A DNA stretch of 64,000 nt from Fimenecus sp045631225 (GCA_045631225.1 JAZQUG010000025.1:52360-116359), one strand, 5' to 3'; counted from the stretch's first letter, positions 16,627 through 26,466 are shown. The notes: generated by a model from the sequence alone, not told the origin. A program made the numbers and translations.

Positions 16627-17955
16627 ATGAAGGCAGCTGTTATTGGTGGCGGTCTTGCCGGTGTTGAATGTGCAAAAGCATTATCACGAAACGGTATAAA
16701 GGTTGATTTGTATGAAATGAAGCCTTTAAAGAAATCTCCTGCACATAAGTTGGATACCTTTGCTGAGCTTGTCTGTTCAAACTCATTAAAAGCAGAAAGA
16801 CTTAATTCTGCAGCAGGACTTCTGAAACACGAAATGGCATATCTTGAGTCCATATGTGTGGAAACTGCTTATGAGTGTAAGGTTGAAGCAGGTGGTGCAC
16901 TTGCAGTTGACCGACTTTTATTCTCACAAAGTATTACTGAAAAAATCAGAAATGATGAAAATATAAATATTATCGAAAAAGAGGTTGTGACACTTCCTGA
17001 GGGTTATGATGGTGTTGTAATTTGTGCAGGACCATTGGCAAGTGACGGACTTTCTGAAACAATCCGTGAAATGTGCGGAAACGGACTTTCTTTCTATGAT
17101 GCGGCAGCACCTATTGTAAGTGCTGAAAGTATTGATATGGAATGTGCTTTTACTCAATCACGATATGACCGTGGTGGTGAGGCTGACTATATCAATTGTC
17201 CTATGAATAAGGCTGAATATGAAGCTTTTTATGAAGAAATTATAAACGCAGAAAGTGCAGAAGTTCACTCTTTTGATAAACGAAAAGATGTTTATGAAGG
17301 TTGTATGCCTATTGAGGTTTTAGCGTCCCGTGGTAAGGATACTATGAGATATGGACCGCTTAAGCCTGTTGGCCTTACAGATCCACGAACAGGTCACAGA
17401 CCTTGGGCAAATCTTCAGCTTCGTAAAGAAAATAAAGATGGCACTATGTACAATCTTGTGGGATTTCAGACCAACCTTAAATTCGGGGAACAGAAACGAG
17501 TATTCAGTATGTTCCCTGCACTTAAGAATGCTGAATTTTTAAGATATGGTGTTATGCACAGAAATACATTTATTGATTCACCACGACTTCTTAATGGTGA
17601 CTTTAGTTTGCGTAGCAATCCACTTATTTTCTTTGGTGGACAGATTACAGGTGTTGAGGGCTATATGGAGTCCGCAGCAAGTGGCCTTATGGCAGGAATT
17701 AACCTTGCTCGTCGTCTTAACGGTGAAGAAACTGTTGTTCTTCCAAAAGATACAATGATTGGTGCGTTGAGCCGATACATAAGTGATGAATCTGTTAAGA
17801 CTTTTCAGCCAATGGGTGCGAATTTCGGTGTTTTACCACCATTAGAAGAAAAAATCCGTGACAAGCAAGAGAGATATATGCAATTAGCAAATCGTGGTAT
17901 GGATTCTCTCAAAGAATTTGCAAAAAACAATAATTTAGGTGAAAAAGATGACTGA
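16627..17955 (+). CDS. trmFO: TrmFO tRNA uridine-54 C5-methyltransferase (folate/FAD dependent)
   Basis: Methylates U54 in the T-loop of tRNA using methylenetetrahydrofolate and FAD. The FAD-binding motif VIGGGLAGVECAKAL opens the 442-residue protein. The family signatures FAELVCSNS and ALNAENLRAG-like GGQITGVEGYMESAASGLMAG are present. The topA-trmFO pair is conserved in Firmicutes. The ribosome binding site GAGG lies in the last codons of topA. The 3' end overlaps rnc by 8 nt. Confidence 0.97.
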   Translation: MKAAVIGGGLAGVECAKALSRNGIKVDLYEMKPLKKSPAHKLDTFAELVCSNSLKAERLNSAAGLLKHEMAYLESICVETAYECKVEAGGALAVDRLLFSQSITEKIRNDENINIIEKEVVTLPEGYDGVVICAGPLASDGLSETIREMCGNGLSFYDAAAPIVSAESIDMECAFTQSRYDRGGEADYINCPMNKAEYEAFYEEIINAESAEVHSFDKRKDVYEGCMPIEVLASRGKDTMRYGPLKPVGLTDPRTGHRPWANLQLRKENKDGTMYNLVGFQTNLKFGEQKRVFSMFPALKNAEFLRYGVMHRNTFIDSPRLLNGDFSLRSNPLIFFGGQITGVEGYMESAASGLMAGINLARRLNGEETVVLPKDTMIGALSRYISDESVKTFQPMGANFGVLPPLEEKIRDKQERYMQLANRGMDSLKEFAKNNNLGEKDD

Positions 17956-18613
17956 TTTTGAAAATAAAATCGGATATGAATTTAAAGATAAAACATTACT
18001 TAAACGAGCATTGACTCATTCCTCTTATGCTAACGAAAAAGGTACGGGACTCGATAATGAAAGACTTGAGTTTTTAGGTGACTCCGTTCTCGGGTTTATT
18101 ACAGCAGAATACCTTTTTGAGCATTATAAAAACAAACAGGAGGGTGAACTCACAAAAAAGCGTGCATATTCAGTTTGTGAAAAGACACTTTTCGAGTATG
18201 CAGAAAAAATTCAGTTAGGTGATATGATTCTTTTGGGAAAAGGTGAGGAGCATACAGGTGGCAGACATCGTCCGTCAGTTGTGTCAGATGCTTTTGAAGC
18301 GTTGATTGCTGCTATTTACCTTGATGGTGGAATAGAAGAAGCTAAGAAATTCGTTTTACCATTTATTGAAATTTCATCAGAAGAAACACCTGTTTTTAAA
18401 GACTATAAAAGTACATTACAGGAAATATTGCAACAGAATCCTACTGAAAAATTCGAGTATATTGTGGTTGGTGAAAGTGGACCTGACCATAACAAAGAAT
18501 TTATCGTTGAAATTCATATGAACAGCAACGTAATCGGTAGAGGTGCTGGCAGAAGTAAGAAAAAAGCAGAACAGGAAGCTGCAAAATCTGCTTTGGAGTT
18601 AATGGGATTATGA
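17948..18613 (+). CDS. rnc: Ribonuclease III
   Basis: Double-strand-specific endoribonuclease for rRNA and mRNA processing. The signature ERLEFLGDSVLG (about 38-49) and the second acidic cluster SDAFEALIAAIYLD are present. A C-terminal double-stranded RNA-binding domain runs from about 150 to 221 (KSTLQEILQ to KKKAEQEAAKSALELMG). Start ATG 17948 follows AGGTG at correct spacing; a GTG three codons earlier would sit on top of that site. It overlaps trmFO upstream and the radical SAM gene downstream, marking a tightly coupled operon leading to smc and ftsY. Confidence 0.97.
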   Translation: MTDFENKIGYEFKDKTLLKRALTHSSYANEKGTGLDNERLEFLGDSVLGFITAEYLFEHYKNKQEGELTKKRAYSVCEKTLFEYAEKIQLGDMILLGKGEEHTGGRHRPSVVSDAFEALIAAIYLDGGIEEAKKFVLPFIEISSEETPVFKDYKSTLQEILQQNPTEKFEYIVVGESGPDHNKEFIVEIHMNSNVIGRGAGRSKKKAEQEAAKSALELMGL

Positions 18614-19611
18614 GCCATTCGAATATAAGCATTTTTGTCCCACATAAGGGTTGTCCAAATGATTGTAGCTTCTGTAATCAACGGACAATCAGCGGACAAA
18701 CAGTTCCTGCAACACCTGAAGATGTGGTAAGAGCAGTCAATACGGCAATTGAATATGGTGTTGACCCGAAGAATACTGAAATAGCGTTTTTCGGTGGTAG
18801 TTTTACGGCGATTGAGAGAGGATATATGTGTTCTCTTTTAACCGCCGCAAAGTGTTTTTTGGATAGTCATAATTTCTTGGGAATTCGTGTGTCAACAAGG
18901 CCTGATTGTATTGATGATGAGGTGCTGAAAATTCTTAAAGAATATGGTGTAACTGCTATTGAATTAGGTGCACAGAGTATGGATGACAATGTTCTTCTTG
19001 CAAATCGTAGAGGACATACGTCAGATGATGTAAGAAAAGCATCAGCACTTATAAAATACTATGGTTTTGAATTGGGACTTCAGATGATGACAGGTCTTTA
19101 TAAAAGTGATTTTGTGAAAGACAAACTTACGGCAGAAGAAATTGTGAAATTAAAGCCTGACACAGTACGGATTTATCCCACAGTAGTTCTTAAAAATACT
19201 CATTTAGGATATTTGCAGGAAATCGGTGAATACAAAGCACCAACTGCAGAGGAGTCTGCAGCATTTTGTGCAGAGCTTTTGCAATTGTTTGAAAATAACA
19301 GCATAAAAGTCATAAAATTGGGACTTCACAGTAGTGAAACAGTTGAAGGTGATATGGTGGGTGGTGCTTATCATCCGGCATTCCGAGAGCTTTGTGAAGG
19401 ACACATTTATCTTAAAAAAATCCTTGAAAAATTAGGTGGCAAAGACAAAAACAGCAGATATGATATTTTTGTCAACGAAAAAGCCTTAAGCAAGGCAAAA
19501 GGGCAGCAGAAAAGAAACGAAAAAGCATTGAAAAATCAAGGAATTTGTTGTACAATAAAGGGTAATAAAAATTTAGAAGAATTTGAAGTTAAGGTTGTAG
19601 AAAATAAATGA
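18610..19611 (+). CDS. Radical SAM protein, Elp3-like family
   Basis: 333-residue radical SAM enzyme. The 4Fe-4S binding cluster is in GCPNDCSFCNQR (C-x3-C-x2-C, about residues 15-24), followed by FFGGSFTAIERGY, typical of the Elp3/YhcC-like group. No acetyltransferase domain is present, so it is not a full Elp3. A member of this group between rnc and smc is common in Clostridia, but its substrate is not established; RNA modification is a reasonable guess from the Elp3 relationship. It is coupled to both neighbours by ATGA overlaps. Confidence 0.88.
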   Translation: MSHSNISIFVPHKGCPNDCSFCNQRTISGQTVPATPEDVVRAVNTAIEYGVDPKNTEIAFFGGSFTAIERGYMCSLLTAAKCFLDSHNFLGIRVSTRPDCIDDEVLKILKEYGVTAIELGAQSMDDNVLLANRRGHTSDDVRKASALIKYYGFELGLQMMTGLYKSDFVKDKLTAEEIVKLKPDTVRIYPTVVLKNTHLGYLQEIGEYKAPTAEESAAFCAELLQLFENNSIKVIKLGLHSSETVEGDMVGGAYHPAFRELCEGHIYLKKILEKLGGKDKNSRYDIFVNEKALSKAKGQQKRNEKALKNQGICCTIKGNKNLEEFEVKVVENK

Positions 19612-22600
19612 TTTTAAAATCAATTACAATGCAGGGCTTTAAGTCCTGTCCCGAAAAAACAGTGCTTCAATTTAATAAGGGAATAACAGGTGTTGTTGGT
19701 CCTAACGGTAGTGGTAAAAGTAATATTTCTGACGCTGTCCGTTGGGTTCTTGGTGAACAGTCGACAAAGAGTCTCCGTGGCTCAAAAATGGAAGACGTTA
19801 TTTTCAGTGGTACAAAGTTCCGTAAAGCAACAGGCTTTGCAGAGGTTACACTTTGTCTTGATAATACTGACAGAACACTTGGTAAGGATAGTGACGAAGT
19901 AAGCATTACACGTCGTTTTTATCGTAGTGGTGATAGTGAATATAAAATTAACGGTGAGAGTGTAAGACTTCGTGACATCAACGAACTTTTTATGGATACC
20001 GGTCTTGGTCGTGACGGTTATTCAATGGTCAGTCAGGGTAAGATTGCTGAGCTTATTTCTTCAAAATCAGGTGAACGCCGTGAAATGTTTGAAGAAGCAG
20101 CAGGTATTTCTCATTTCCGATATAAAAGACACGATGCACTTAAAAGGCTTTCACAGGCAGAAGAAAATCTTGTTCGTTTAAGAGATATTTTATCTGAACT
20201 TGAGAGTCGTGTCGGACCTTTAAAAACTCAGAGTGAAAAGGCGCAGAAATTTTTAGTTCTTGCTGAAGAAAGAAAAAATCTTGAAATAGGCATCTGGCTT
20301 CACAATATTGAGAAAACACAGGAAAAATTAAAGGAACAGGACAGAAAAATCGATATCGCATCTGTTCAGTATAAGGATGCACAGCGCCAGCTTGAAGAAA
20401 TCGAGCAGAAGATGAACAGTATTATCGAAAAGAATCACGAAATCAATGTTAAGATTGAAGAAGTTCGTTCATCAACATCTCATTTTGAAGAACAGGCTGC
20501 TGAGCTTGAAGCACAGGCTAAGGTTTACGAAAACTCAATTTTACATAACAAAGAATCTATCGAGAGACTCGAAAAAGATAAATTATTAGCAAATCAGGAC
20601 GATTCCGACATTGATGCTCAGGTGCTTGAAACAGAAGAGCAGAAAAAGAAATCACAGATAAGTCTTGATGAAGCAGATAAAAAGCTGCAACAACAGATTG
20701 CAGAAATTGAAAAGCTGCAGGTTGAGAATAATGAATTTGCAACAGTTGCAGCTGACCTTGCAAAGGAAATTTCATTACTTACAGTAAGTCTTGCTGACAA
20801 TCGTGTTATCAGCGAAACTGCAAACTCACAGATTGAAGAAATCAAATCAAGAATTTCTGCTATTGATGACCTTCTGGGGAATCGTAAGGAAACGGTTTTA
20901 GCACTTGAGGAAAAGAAAAACGAGGCAGAAAAGATTCTCAATGAATGTAATGAGAGAATCAGTGAATATAAGAACGCTGTTGAAGGCTACAGAATAAAGG
21001 TACAGACAAGAACTGAAAAGAGTGAAAAAATAAAGGCAGAAATCACAGCTCTTGAAAGTGAAATTGACCGTAAAAATGAACGAATCCGAATTCTTGATGA
21101 CCTTGAAAAGAATATGGAGGGCTATCAGGGTTCTGTCCGTAGTGTTATGAAGGAAAGTAAGCGTGGAGCATTAAACGGTATCCATGGACCGCTTTCTCAG
21201 CTCATAACGGTTAAGGATAAATATTCAGTTGCAGTTGAAACTGCTCTTGGTGTGGCAATTCAGAATGTTGTTGTTGACAATGAAAATGATGCTAAAAAGG
21301 CTATTGCTTATCTTAAAGAAACCCGTGGTGGTCGTGCAACATTCTTGCCACTTACTGCAATTAAATCAAGAAGCCTTAATGAAGACGACCTTAATGATTG
21401 TTACGGATATGTAAATATCGCATCAGAGCTTGTTGTAACAGATAAACAGTACAGAGATATAATCCAAAATCTTCTCGGTAAAACTGTTGTTTGTGAGGAT
21501 ATGGATTCTGCCATTTCTATGGCAAAGAAATATAAAAACAGATTCAAAATCGTTACTCTTGACGGTCAGGTTATTAATGCCGGCGGTTCAATGACCGGTG
21601 GTAGTAAGGCACAGGGTGTGGGAATGCTCAGCCGTGGTAACGAAATTGAAAAGCTTCGTGCGAGTGTAAAAGACCTTGAGGAAAAGAGAACTAATCTCTC
21701 AATTCAGGAAAAAATGATTTCAGAGGACTTGTCTTCTGCTGTTGCAGACCTTAATGGTATTGAGGGCGATATTCTTTCTGCGAATGAAGAGAAAATCCGA
21801 CTTCAGGGTGAATACAATCTTGCAGTTCAACAGTATGAAACAACATCGGGTGGTGTTGGTGAACTGATTGAAGAAGAAAGAATTCTTAATGACAGAATTG
21901 AGAAAATAAATAGTGACAGCATTACTGCAAAGAATAAAGTCGAAGAGCTTACAAATGAAATTGCTGAAAAGGAAAAGAGTCTTGAAGCAGTCAGTGGAGA
22001 CAGAGAAAGTCTTGCAGTTGTGCGTGAAGAATTGTCACAGAAAGCAGAACAAATCAGACTTGAGATTTTAGGCTTTCAAAAGGATATTGAATCTGCTGAC
22101 GATAATATCCGCAGACTTAATATTCTCAAGGGTTCACATTCTGACAGACTCGATGAACTCCAGAAAGAAATCGAAGCATTTAATAATAAAAACATCTGGC
22201 TTACAAAGGATATTGAAAGCTTAAGGCAATCTGCTGATGAACTCCGTAAACAATGCGGAGATGCAAAAACAGATGTGGACGACTTGCTTGAAGCAAGAGC
22301 ACAGCTTGAAAAAGAAAACATTGACCTTCGCAATCTTGAAAAGGAAAAATCTGCTGAAAGAGAAAGAATCAGCGGTGAGCTTGCTCGTCTTGAAGAAAGA
22401 AAAGCATCAATGCTTAACGAGTTTGAGGAATACAACTCAAAGCTTTATGACGAATATCAGTTGACAAGACGTGAAGCAATTGCTCTTGAAATCGTTATTG
22501 AAAATATCGGCGAAGCGAGAGCTCGTCTTTCAGCACTCAAAAACGAAATCAGAGGTTTAGGCTCTGTTAACGTTTCTGCTATTGATGAGTACAAGGAAGT

Positions 22601-23177
22601 TTCTGAAAGATACGAATTTATGTCAGAACAGATTGGTGACGTTGAAAAATCAAAGGCAGAGCTTATCCGTCTTATTGATGAACTGACAACGAAAATGAGT
22701 GTTCAGTTCCGTGAACAGTTCCAGAAAATCAATGTTGCTTTCGGTGAAACATTTGCTGAACTCTTTGGTGGTGGTAAAGCAGAACTTGTCCTTGAAGACG
22801 AAATGAATGTCCTTGAATGTGACATTGAAATCAAGGTTCAGCCACCGGGTAAGAATGTTCAGAACATCAACTTGCTTTCAGGTGGTGAAAAGGGACTATC
22901 TGCTATTGCACTTCTCTTTGCAATCCTTAAAGTTACTCCTGCACCATTCGTAATCTTCGACGAGGTTGAGGCAGCGCTTGACGACGTAAACGTTGTGCGT
23001 TATGCTCAGTATGTAAGAAGAATGACAAAGAACACACAGTTTATTCTTATTACTCATCGTCGTGGTACAATGGAAGAGGCAGATATGCTTTATGGTGTTA
23101 CAATGCAAGAGGAAGGCGTATCAAAAATTCTTGAACTTAAAACAGCAGAGCTTGCTCGTAAATTAGGTTTGGCATAA
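19608..23177 (+). CDS. smc: Chromosome segregation protein SMC
   Basis: SMC ATPase of the condensin-like SMC-ScpAB complex, 1189 residues. The Walker A GPNGSGKSN is at about 31-39; two long coiled coils rich in Glu/Lys flank a hinge domain (about 500-670, including GGRATFLPL and the hinge glycines GGSMTGGS). The C-terminal ABC signature LLSGGEKGLSAIALL and Walker B FVIFDEVEAALDD are both intact. The length and order are as in B. subtilis SMC. It is followed by ftsY as in Bacillus and Clostridia. Confidence 0.98.
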   Translation: MILKSITMQGFKSCPEKTVLQFNKGITGVVGPNGSGKSNISDAVRWVLGEQSTKSLRGSKMEDVIFSGTKFRKATGFAEVTLCLDNTDRTLGKDSDEVSITRRFYRSGDSEYKINGESVRLRDINELFMDTGLGRDGYSMVSQGKIAELISSKSGERREMFEEAAGISHFRYKRHDALKRLSQAEENLVRLRDILSELESRVGPLKTQSEKAQKFLVLAEERKNLEIGIWLHNIEKTQEKLKEQDRKIDIASVQYKDAQRQLEEIEQKMNSIIEKNHEINVKIEEVRSSTSHFEEQAAELEAQAKVYENSILHNKESIERLEKDKLLANQDDSDIDAQVLETEEQKKKSQISLDEADKKLQQQIAEIEKLQVENNEFATVAADLAKEISLLTVSLADNRVISETANSQIEEIKSRISAIDDLLGNRKETVLALEEKKNEAEKILNECNERISEYKNAVEGYRIKVQTRTEKSEKIKAEITALESEIDRKNERIRILDDLEKNMEGYQGSVRSVMKESKRGALNGIHGPLSQLITVKDKYSVAVETALGVAIQNVVVDNENDAKKAIAYLKETRGGRATFLPLTAIKSRSLNEDDLNDCYGYVNIASELVVTDKQYRDIIQNLLGKTVVCEDMDSAISMAKKYKNRFKIVTLDGQVINAGGSMTGGSKAQGVGMLSRGNEIEKLRASVKDLEEKRTNLSIQEKMISEDLSSAVADLNGIEGDILSANEEKIRLQGEYNLAVQQYETTSGGVGELIEEERILNDRIEKINSDSITAKNKVEELTNEIAEKEKSLEAVSGDRESLAVVREELSQKAEQIRLEILGFQKDIESADDNIRRLNILKGSHSDRLDELQKEIEAFNNKNIWLTKDIESLRQSADELRKQCGDAKTDVDDLLEARAQLEKENIDLRNLEKEKSAERERISGELARLEERKASMLNEFEEYNSKLYDEYQLTRREAIALEIVIENIGEARARLSALKNEIRGLGSVNVSAIDEYKEVSERYEFMSEQIGDVEKSKAELIRLIDELTTKMSVQFREQFQKINVAFGETFAELFGGGKAELVLEDEMNVLECDIEIKVQPPGKNVQNINLLSGGEKGLSAIALLFAILKVTPAPFVIFDEVEAALDDVNVVRYAQYVRRMTKNTQFILITHRRGTMEEADMLYGVTMQEEGVSKILELKTAELARKLGLA

Positions 23178-23204
23178 AAATAAATTCTCGAAAGGATAAA
23201 CGTT

Positions 23205-24401
23205 ATGGGAATTTTTAAGAAAATTAATTTTGGTCTTACAAAGACAAGAAATAAAATGGCGGGAGCTATTGACGATATGCTCGATAGCTTCGACGAAATA
23301 ACAGAGGACCTTTATATTGAACTTGAAGAGATTCTTGTAATGGGTGACGTTGGTGTTACAACTGCCGTTGAAATTACACAGAAGCTTCGTGAAGAAGCAG
23401 AAAAAGGTAAAATCAAGGATGCAAATGAGGTTCGTCAGAAAATCAAGGAGATTATTTCTGAATTTCTTTATGGTGGAGAAGATATGGGACTTATTACAGT
23501 TCCGTCAATCATTCTTGTTATCGGTGTAAATGGTGTTGGTAAAACAACAACAATCGGTAAGATGGCTGCTATGTATAAGGCACAGGGCAAGAGTGTTATC
23601 CTCGGTGCTGCCGATACTTTCCGTGCTGCTGCTATTGACCAGCTTCAGATTTGGGCTGACCGTGCCGGTGTTGATATTATTAAGCACAAGGAAGGCGCTG
23701 ACCCTGCTGCAGTTGTATTCGATACAATTGGTGCTGCAAAGGCAAGAGATAGTGAGATTATCATTATTGATACTGCAGGACGACTTCACAATAAGAAAAA
23801 TCTTATGGACGAGCTTAATAAGATTTACAGAGTTATCGACCGTGAATTACCATACTCTGACCGTGAAGTTTTGTTGGTGCTTGATGCAACAACAGGACAG
23901 AATGCAGTTAATCAGGCTCGTGAATTCCAGTCAGTTGCTGAAATTACAGGTATTGTTCTTACAAAGCTTGATGGTACTGCTCGTGGTGGTGTTGTTCTTG
24001 CAATCAAGAATGAGCTTGGAATTCCTGTTAAGTTTATCGGTGTCGGTGAACAGATTGACGACTTACAACCATTCAAACCTGCTGCTTTTGCTGACGGCTT
24101 GTTTGATAAGATAGAGTACAAGGAAGAGGAGGATATTAAACTTGAAATTTTTGAAGAGAGCAAAGAAAAACTCGAAGAAGCTAATGAAGATATTTTACAA
24201 GAAGAACTCTCCCTTGAAGACGCTGGAAGTGTTGAAGAACCTTCCGAAACAGATGATACAGGACTCAAACAGGAAGAAGAGGTAACAGAATCAGCAGAAA
24301 CAGAGGCTGAGGTTGAACCTGAAGTTGAAGCTGAGCCTGAACCTGAAAAGAAAGAAAAGAAGAGAAGGGGATTCTTTGGACTTTTTAATCGCAACTCATA
24401 A
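23205..24401 (+). CDS. ftsY: Signal recognition particle receptor FtsY, with acidic C-terminal tail
   Basis: SRP receptor GTPase that docks SRP-ribosome complexes at the membrane. The NG domain has the P-loop GVNGVGKTTT (about 107-116), DTAGR, TKLDGTARGG and GVGEQIDDL. FtsY usually ends about 15 residues after that last motif. Here another 90 or so residues follow (about 305-398): a Glu-rich stretch and then a basic, aromatic end KKEKKRRGFFGLFNRNS. The N-terminus MGIFKKINFGLTKTRNK is also amphipathic but lacks the long acidic A domain of E. coli. The frame is open with coding-like composition, so the tail looks real. The rdgB start lies inside it. Confidence 0.95.
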   Translation: MGIFKKINFGLTKTRNKMAGAIDDMLDSFDEITEDLYIELEEILVMGDVGVTTAVEITQKLREEAEKGKIKDANEVRQKIKEIISEFLYGGEDMGLITVPSIILVIGVNGVGKTTTIGKMAAMYKAQGKSVILGAADTFRAAAIDQLQIWADRAGVDIIKHKEGADPAAVVFDTIGAAKARDSEIIIIDTAGRLHNKKNLMDELNKIYRVIDRELPYSDREVLLVLDATTGQNAVNQAREFQSVAEITGIVLTKLDGTARGGVVLAIKNELGIPVKFIGVGEQIDDLQPFKPAAFADGLFDKIEYKEEEDIKLEIFEESKEKLEEANEDILQEELSLEDAGSVEEPSETDDTGLKQEEEVTESAETEAEVEPEVEAEPEPEKKEKKRRGFFGLFNRNS

Positions 24402-24969
24402 TATGAAAAAACAAGCAGAGTTACAGAGAATTCTCGCTCCGCTTGGTATAAACGTTTTAACTGCCGATATGGCAGGAATTGAACTCTCAGAGGTTGATGA
24501 AACAGGAGAAACTTTTGAAGAAAATGCATTTTTAAAGGCTGACAGTGGTTGCAAGGAAAGCGGAATGGTTTGTGTCGCAGACGATTCAGGACTTATGGTT
24601 GATTTCCTTGACGGTGCTCCCGGAGTTTATTCAGCACGTTTCGGTGGGGAACACGGAAATGATGCAAAGAATAACGAAAAGCTTTTGGGTCTTATGAAGG
24701 ATGTTCCGGACGAAGAAAGAACAGCACGATTTGTAAGTTGTGTTTGTTGCTGTTTCCCTGATGGAAGAAGCTTTACAGTCCGTGGAACTTGTGAAGGTGT
24801 TATTGCACATGAAGTACACGGAAACGGTGGCTTCGGTTATGACCCTGTATTCCTTGTGGGTGACAAAACATTCGGTGAGCTTTCAGCAGAAGAAAAAGAC
24901 AAAGTAAGCCATCGTGGAAATGCATTAAGAAAATTTGTAGAAGAATTACCAAAGTATTTAGGAGAATAA
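24376..24969 (+). CDS. rdgB: RdgB/HAM1-type XTP/dITP pyrophosphatase
   Basis: House-cleaning enzyme that hydrolyses XTP, dITP and ITP to monophosphates. The N-terminal motif FLIATHNMKKQAEL (consensus ATxNxxKxxE) must be at the start, and the best start is TTG at 24376, preceded by AAGGGG at 6 nt. This gives 197 residues, the family norm, and overlaps the last 26 nt of ftsY in another frame. Other motifs are ADDSGLMVDFLDGAPGVYSAR, GFGYDPVF and KDKVSHRGNALRKF. Translation is probably coupled to ftsY. Confidence 0.95.
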   Translation: MDFLIATHNMKKQAELQRILAPLGINVLTADMAGIELSEVDETGETFEENAFLKADSGCKESGMVCVADDSGLMVDFLDGAPGVYSARFGGEHGNDAKNNEKLLGLMKDVPDEERTARFVSCVCCCFPDGRSFTVRGTCEGVIAHEVHGNGGFGYDPVFLVGDKTFGELSAEEKDKVSHRGNALRKFVEELPKYLGE

Positions 24970-24970
24970 T

Positions 24971-25276
24971 ATGACAAGTAAAGAAAGAGCATATTGGAGA
25001 AGTCAGGCAAATGGAATACCTGCATTATTCCAGGTTGGCAAAGGCGGAATTTCGGATGCACTCATAAAACAGACAGATGATGCACTCAAAGCCCGTGAAC
25101 TTATTAAAATTAAGGTGCTTTTAGAAACAAGCCCTGAAAAACCAAAGGTTATTGCACAGCAGTTGGCAGAAGCAACAAACAGTGACTGTGTTGGAGTAAT
25201 CGGTGGTAGTATGATATTCTATCGTTATAATCCTGAACTTCACAAAGACGAAAAAAAGAAGGCGAACAAGAGATGA
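24971..25276 (+). CDS. yhbY: YhbY-family RNA-binding protein (CRM domain)
   Basis: 101-residue CRM-domain protein linked to ribosome assembly by family knowledge. The start ERAYWRSQANGIPALFQVGKGG includes the GxxG-like RNA-binding loop, and the C-terminal strand has GGSMIFYRYNP. The ribosome binding site GGAG overlaps the end of rdgB. It overlaps nadD by ATGA. The cluster yhbY-nadD-yqeK-rsfS is conserved in Firmicutes. Confidence 0.95.
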   Translation: MTSKERAYWRSQANGIPALFQVGKGGISDALIKQTDDALKARELIKIKVLLETSPEKPKVIAQQLAEATNSDCVGVIGGSMIFYRYNPELHKDEKKKANKR

Positions 25277-25902
25277 AGATAGGTATTTTTGGCGGAACAT
25301 TCAATCCGCCTCATAAAGGACATAAGAGAATGGTTGTCAGAATGGCAGCTGAATTGGAGCTTGATAAAGTTATTGTCATTCCTAATAAAATCCCTACACA
25401 CAAGCGTTGTGATGATTTGGCTGATAATCATCATCGTGTTGCAATGTGTAAGCTTGCATTCAGCGAACCGTTATACGAAATCAGCACAATGGAAATGGAC
25501 AGGGATACTGACAGCTACACAATTTTCACAGTTAATGAATTGATGAAAAAGTATCCTAATGACCAACTTCACCTGATTATCGGGTCTGATATGTTCCTCA
25601 TTTTCCACAAGTGGTATAAGCATAAGGAATTGCTTGAAAAATGTAAGATTTGTGTGGCCTCTCGTGATAACGACGAAAATATTCAGCGACTTCGTGCTTA
25701 CGCTTTTGAGCAGTTGGGTATTTATATGCCTGAACTTGATGCAAAGAGTGTACATATTTCACTTCTTGATGCTTATGAAGTAAGTTCAAGTGAAATCAGG
25801 GAAAGAATAAATATGGATAAGAGTCTTTACGGACTTGTTGACCCTGAAATTATTGAATATATGGAGAATAATAAGCTCTATGGTTACGGAAAGAAACGCT
25901 GA
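25273..25902 (+). CDS. nadD: Nicotinate-nucleotide adenylyltransferase
   Basis: Makes nicotinic acid adenine dinucleotide from NaMN and ATP in NAD synthesis. The nucleotidyltransferase motif GIFGGTFNPPHKGH (about 3-16) with the HxGH histidines is intact, and the C-terminal ISSSEIR-type motif appears as VSSSEIRERI. The 209-residue length is normal. Its 3' end overlaps the proposed yqeK start by 23 nt. Confidence 0.97.
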   Translation: MKIGIFGGTFNPPHKGHKRMVVRMAAELELDKVIVIPNKIPTHKRCDDLADNHHRVAMCKLAFSEPLYEISTMEMDRDTDSYTIFTVNELMKKYPNDQLHLIIGSDMFLIFHKWYKHKELLEKCKICVASRDNDENIQRLRAYAFEQLGIYMPELDAKSVHISLLDAYEVSSSEIRERINMDKSLYGLVDPEIIEYMENNKLYGYGKKR

Positions 25903-26461
25903 ATTTTTTGATATAATCAAAAACCGACTTACTTCTAAACGACTTTTTCATTCAATATGTGTTGCTGAAAAGGCAAAGCATTTAGCCGAAAAATATGGTT
26001 CGGATGCTGAGAAGGCATATACTACAGGTCTCGTTCATGATATTATGAAAAATGAGTCTGTTGAAAAAATGCTCCAGATGATTGAAAATGATGGTCAGGT
26101 ACTGACAGAGAGTGAAAAAGCAATAACAGTTACATTGCACGCAATAGCAGGTGAGATATATCTTAGAAAAGAGCTTGGTGTAACGGATGAAGAAGTGCTT
26201 TCAGCAGTCCGTTGGCACACAACAGGTAAAGAAGATATGTCGCTTTTTGAAAAAATAATCTATGTTGCTGATTTGGTATCTGAGGACAGAGATTATCCTG
26301 ATGTTAATGAAGTCCGTCAATTGGCAGAAGAAAATTTAGATAAAACACTACTTCGAGGGTTATCCTTTACAATAGAGGATAATGCAAAAAAATATAAGCT
26401 TATTCATGCTGATACAGTAAAAGCCTATAATTACCTTATCAGTAGTTACCGGAAAGGATAA
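25880..26461 (+). CDS. yqeK: YqeK-family HD-domain hydrolase
   Basis: HD-domain metallohydrolase; family members split diadenosine tetraphosphate symmetrically. The metal-binding pattern includes His in RLFHSICVAEKAKHLA, the HD pair in GLVHDIMKN, His in VRWHTTGK and Asp in VADLVSEDRDYP. Start ATG 25880 was chosen because it gives the family start and a 193-residue protein; earlier ATGs lie well inside nadD. A GGAG site lies 12 nt upstream inside nadD. Confidence 0.92.
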   Translation: MVTERNAEFFDIIKNRLTSKRLFHSICVAEKAKHLAEKYGSDAEKAYTTGLVHDIMKNESVEKMLQMIENDGQVLTESEKAITVTLHAIAGEIYLRKELGVTDEEVLSAVRWHTTGKEDMSLFEKIIYVADLVSEDRDYPDVNEVRQLAEENLDKTLLRGLSFTIEDNAKKYKLIHADTVKAYNYLISSYRKG

Positions 26462-26466
26462 GATAA

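Noticed and set aside
25835..25879. Earlier yqeK starts
   Set aside because: They lie deep inside nadD and give residues not typical of YqeK.
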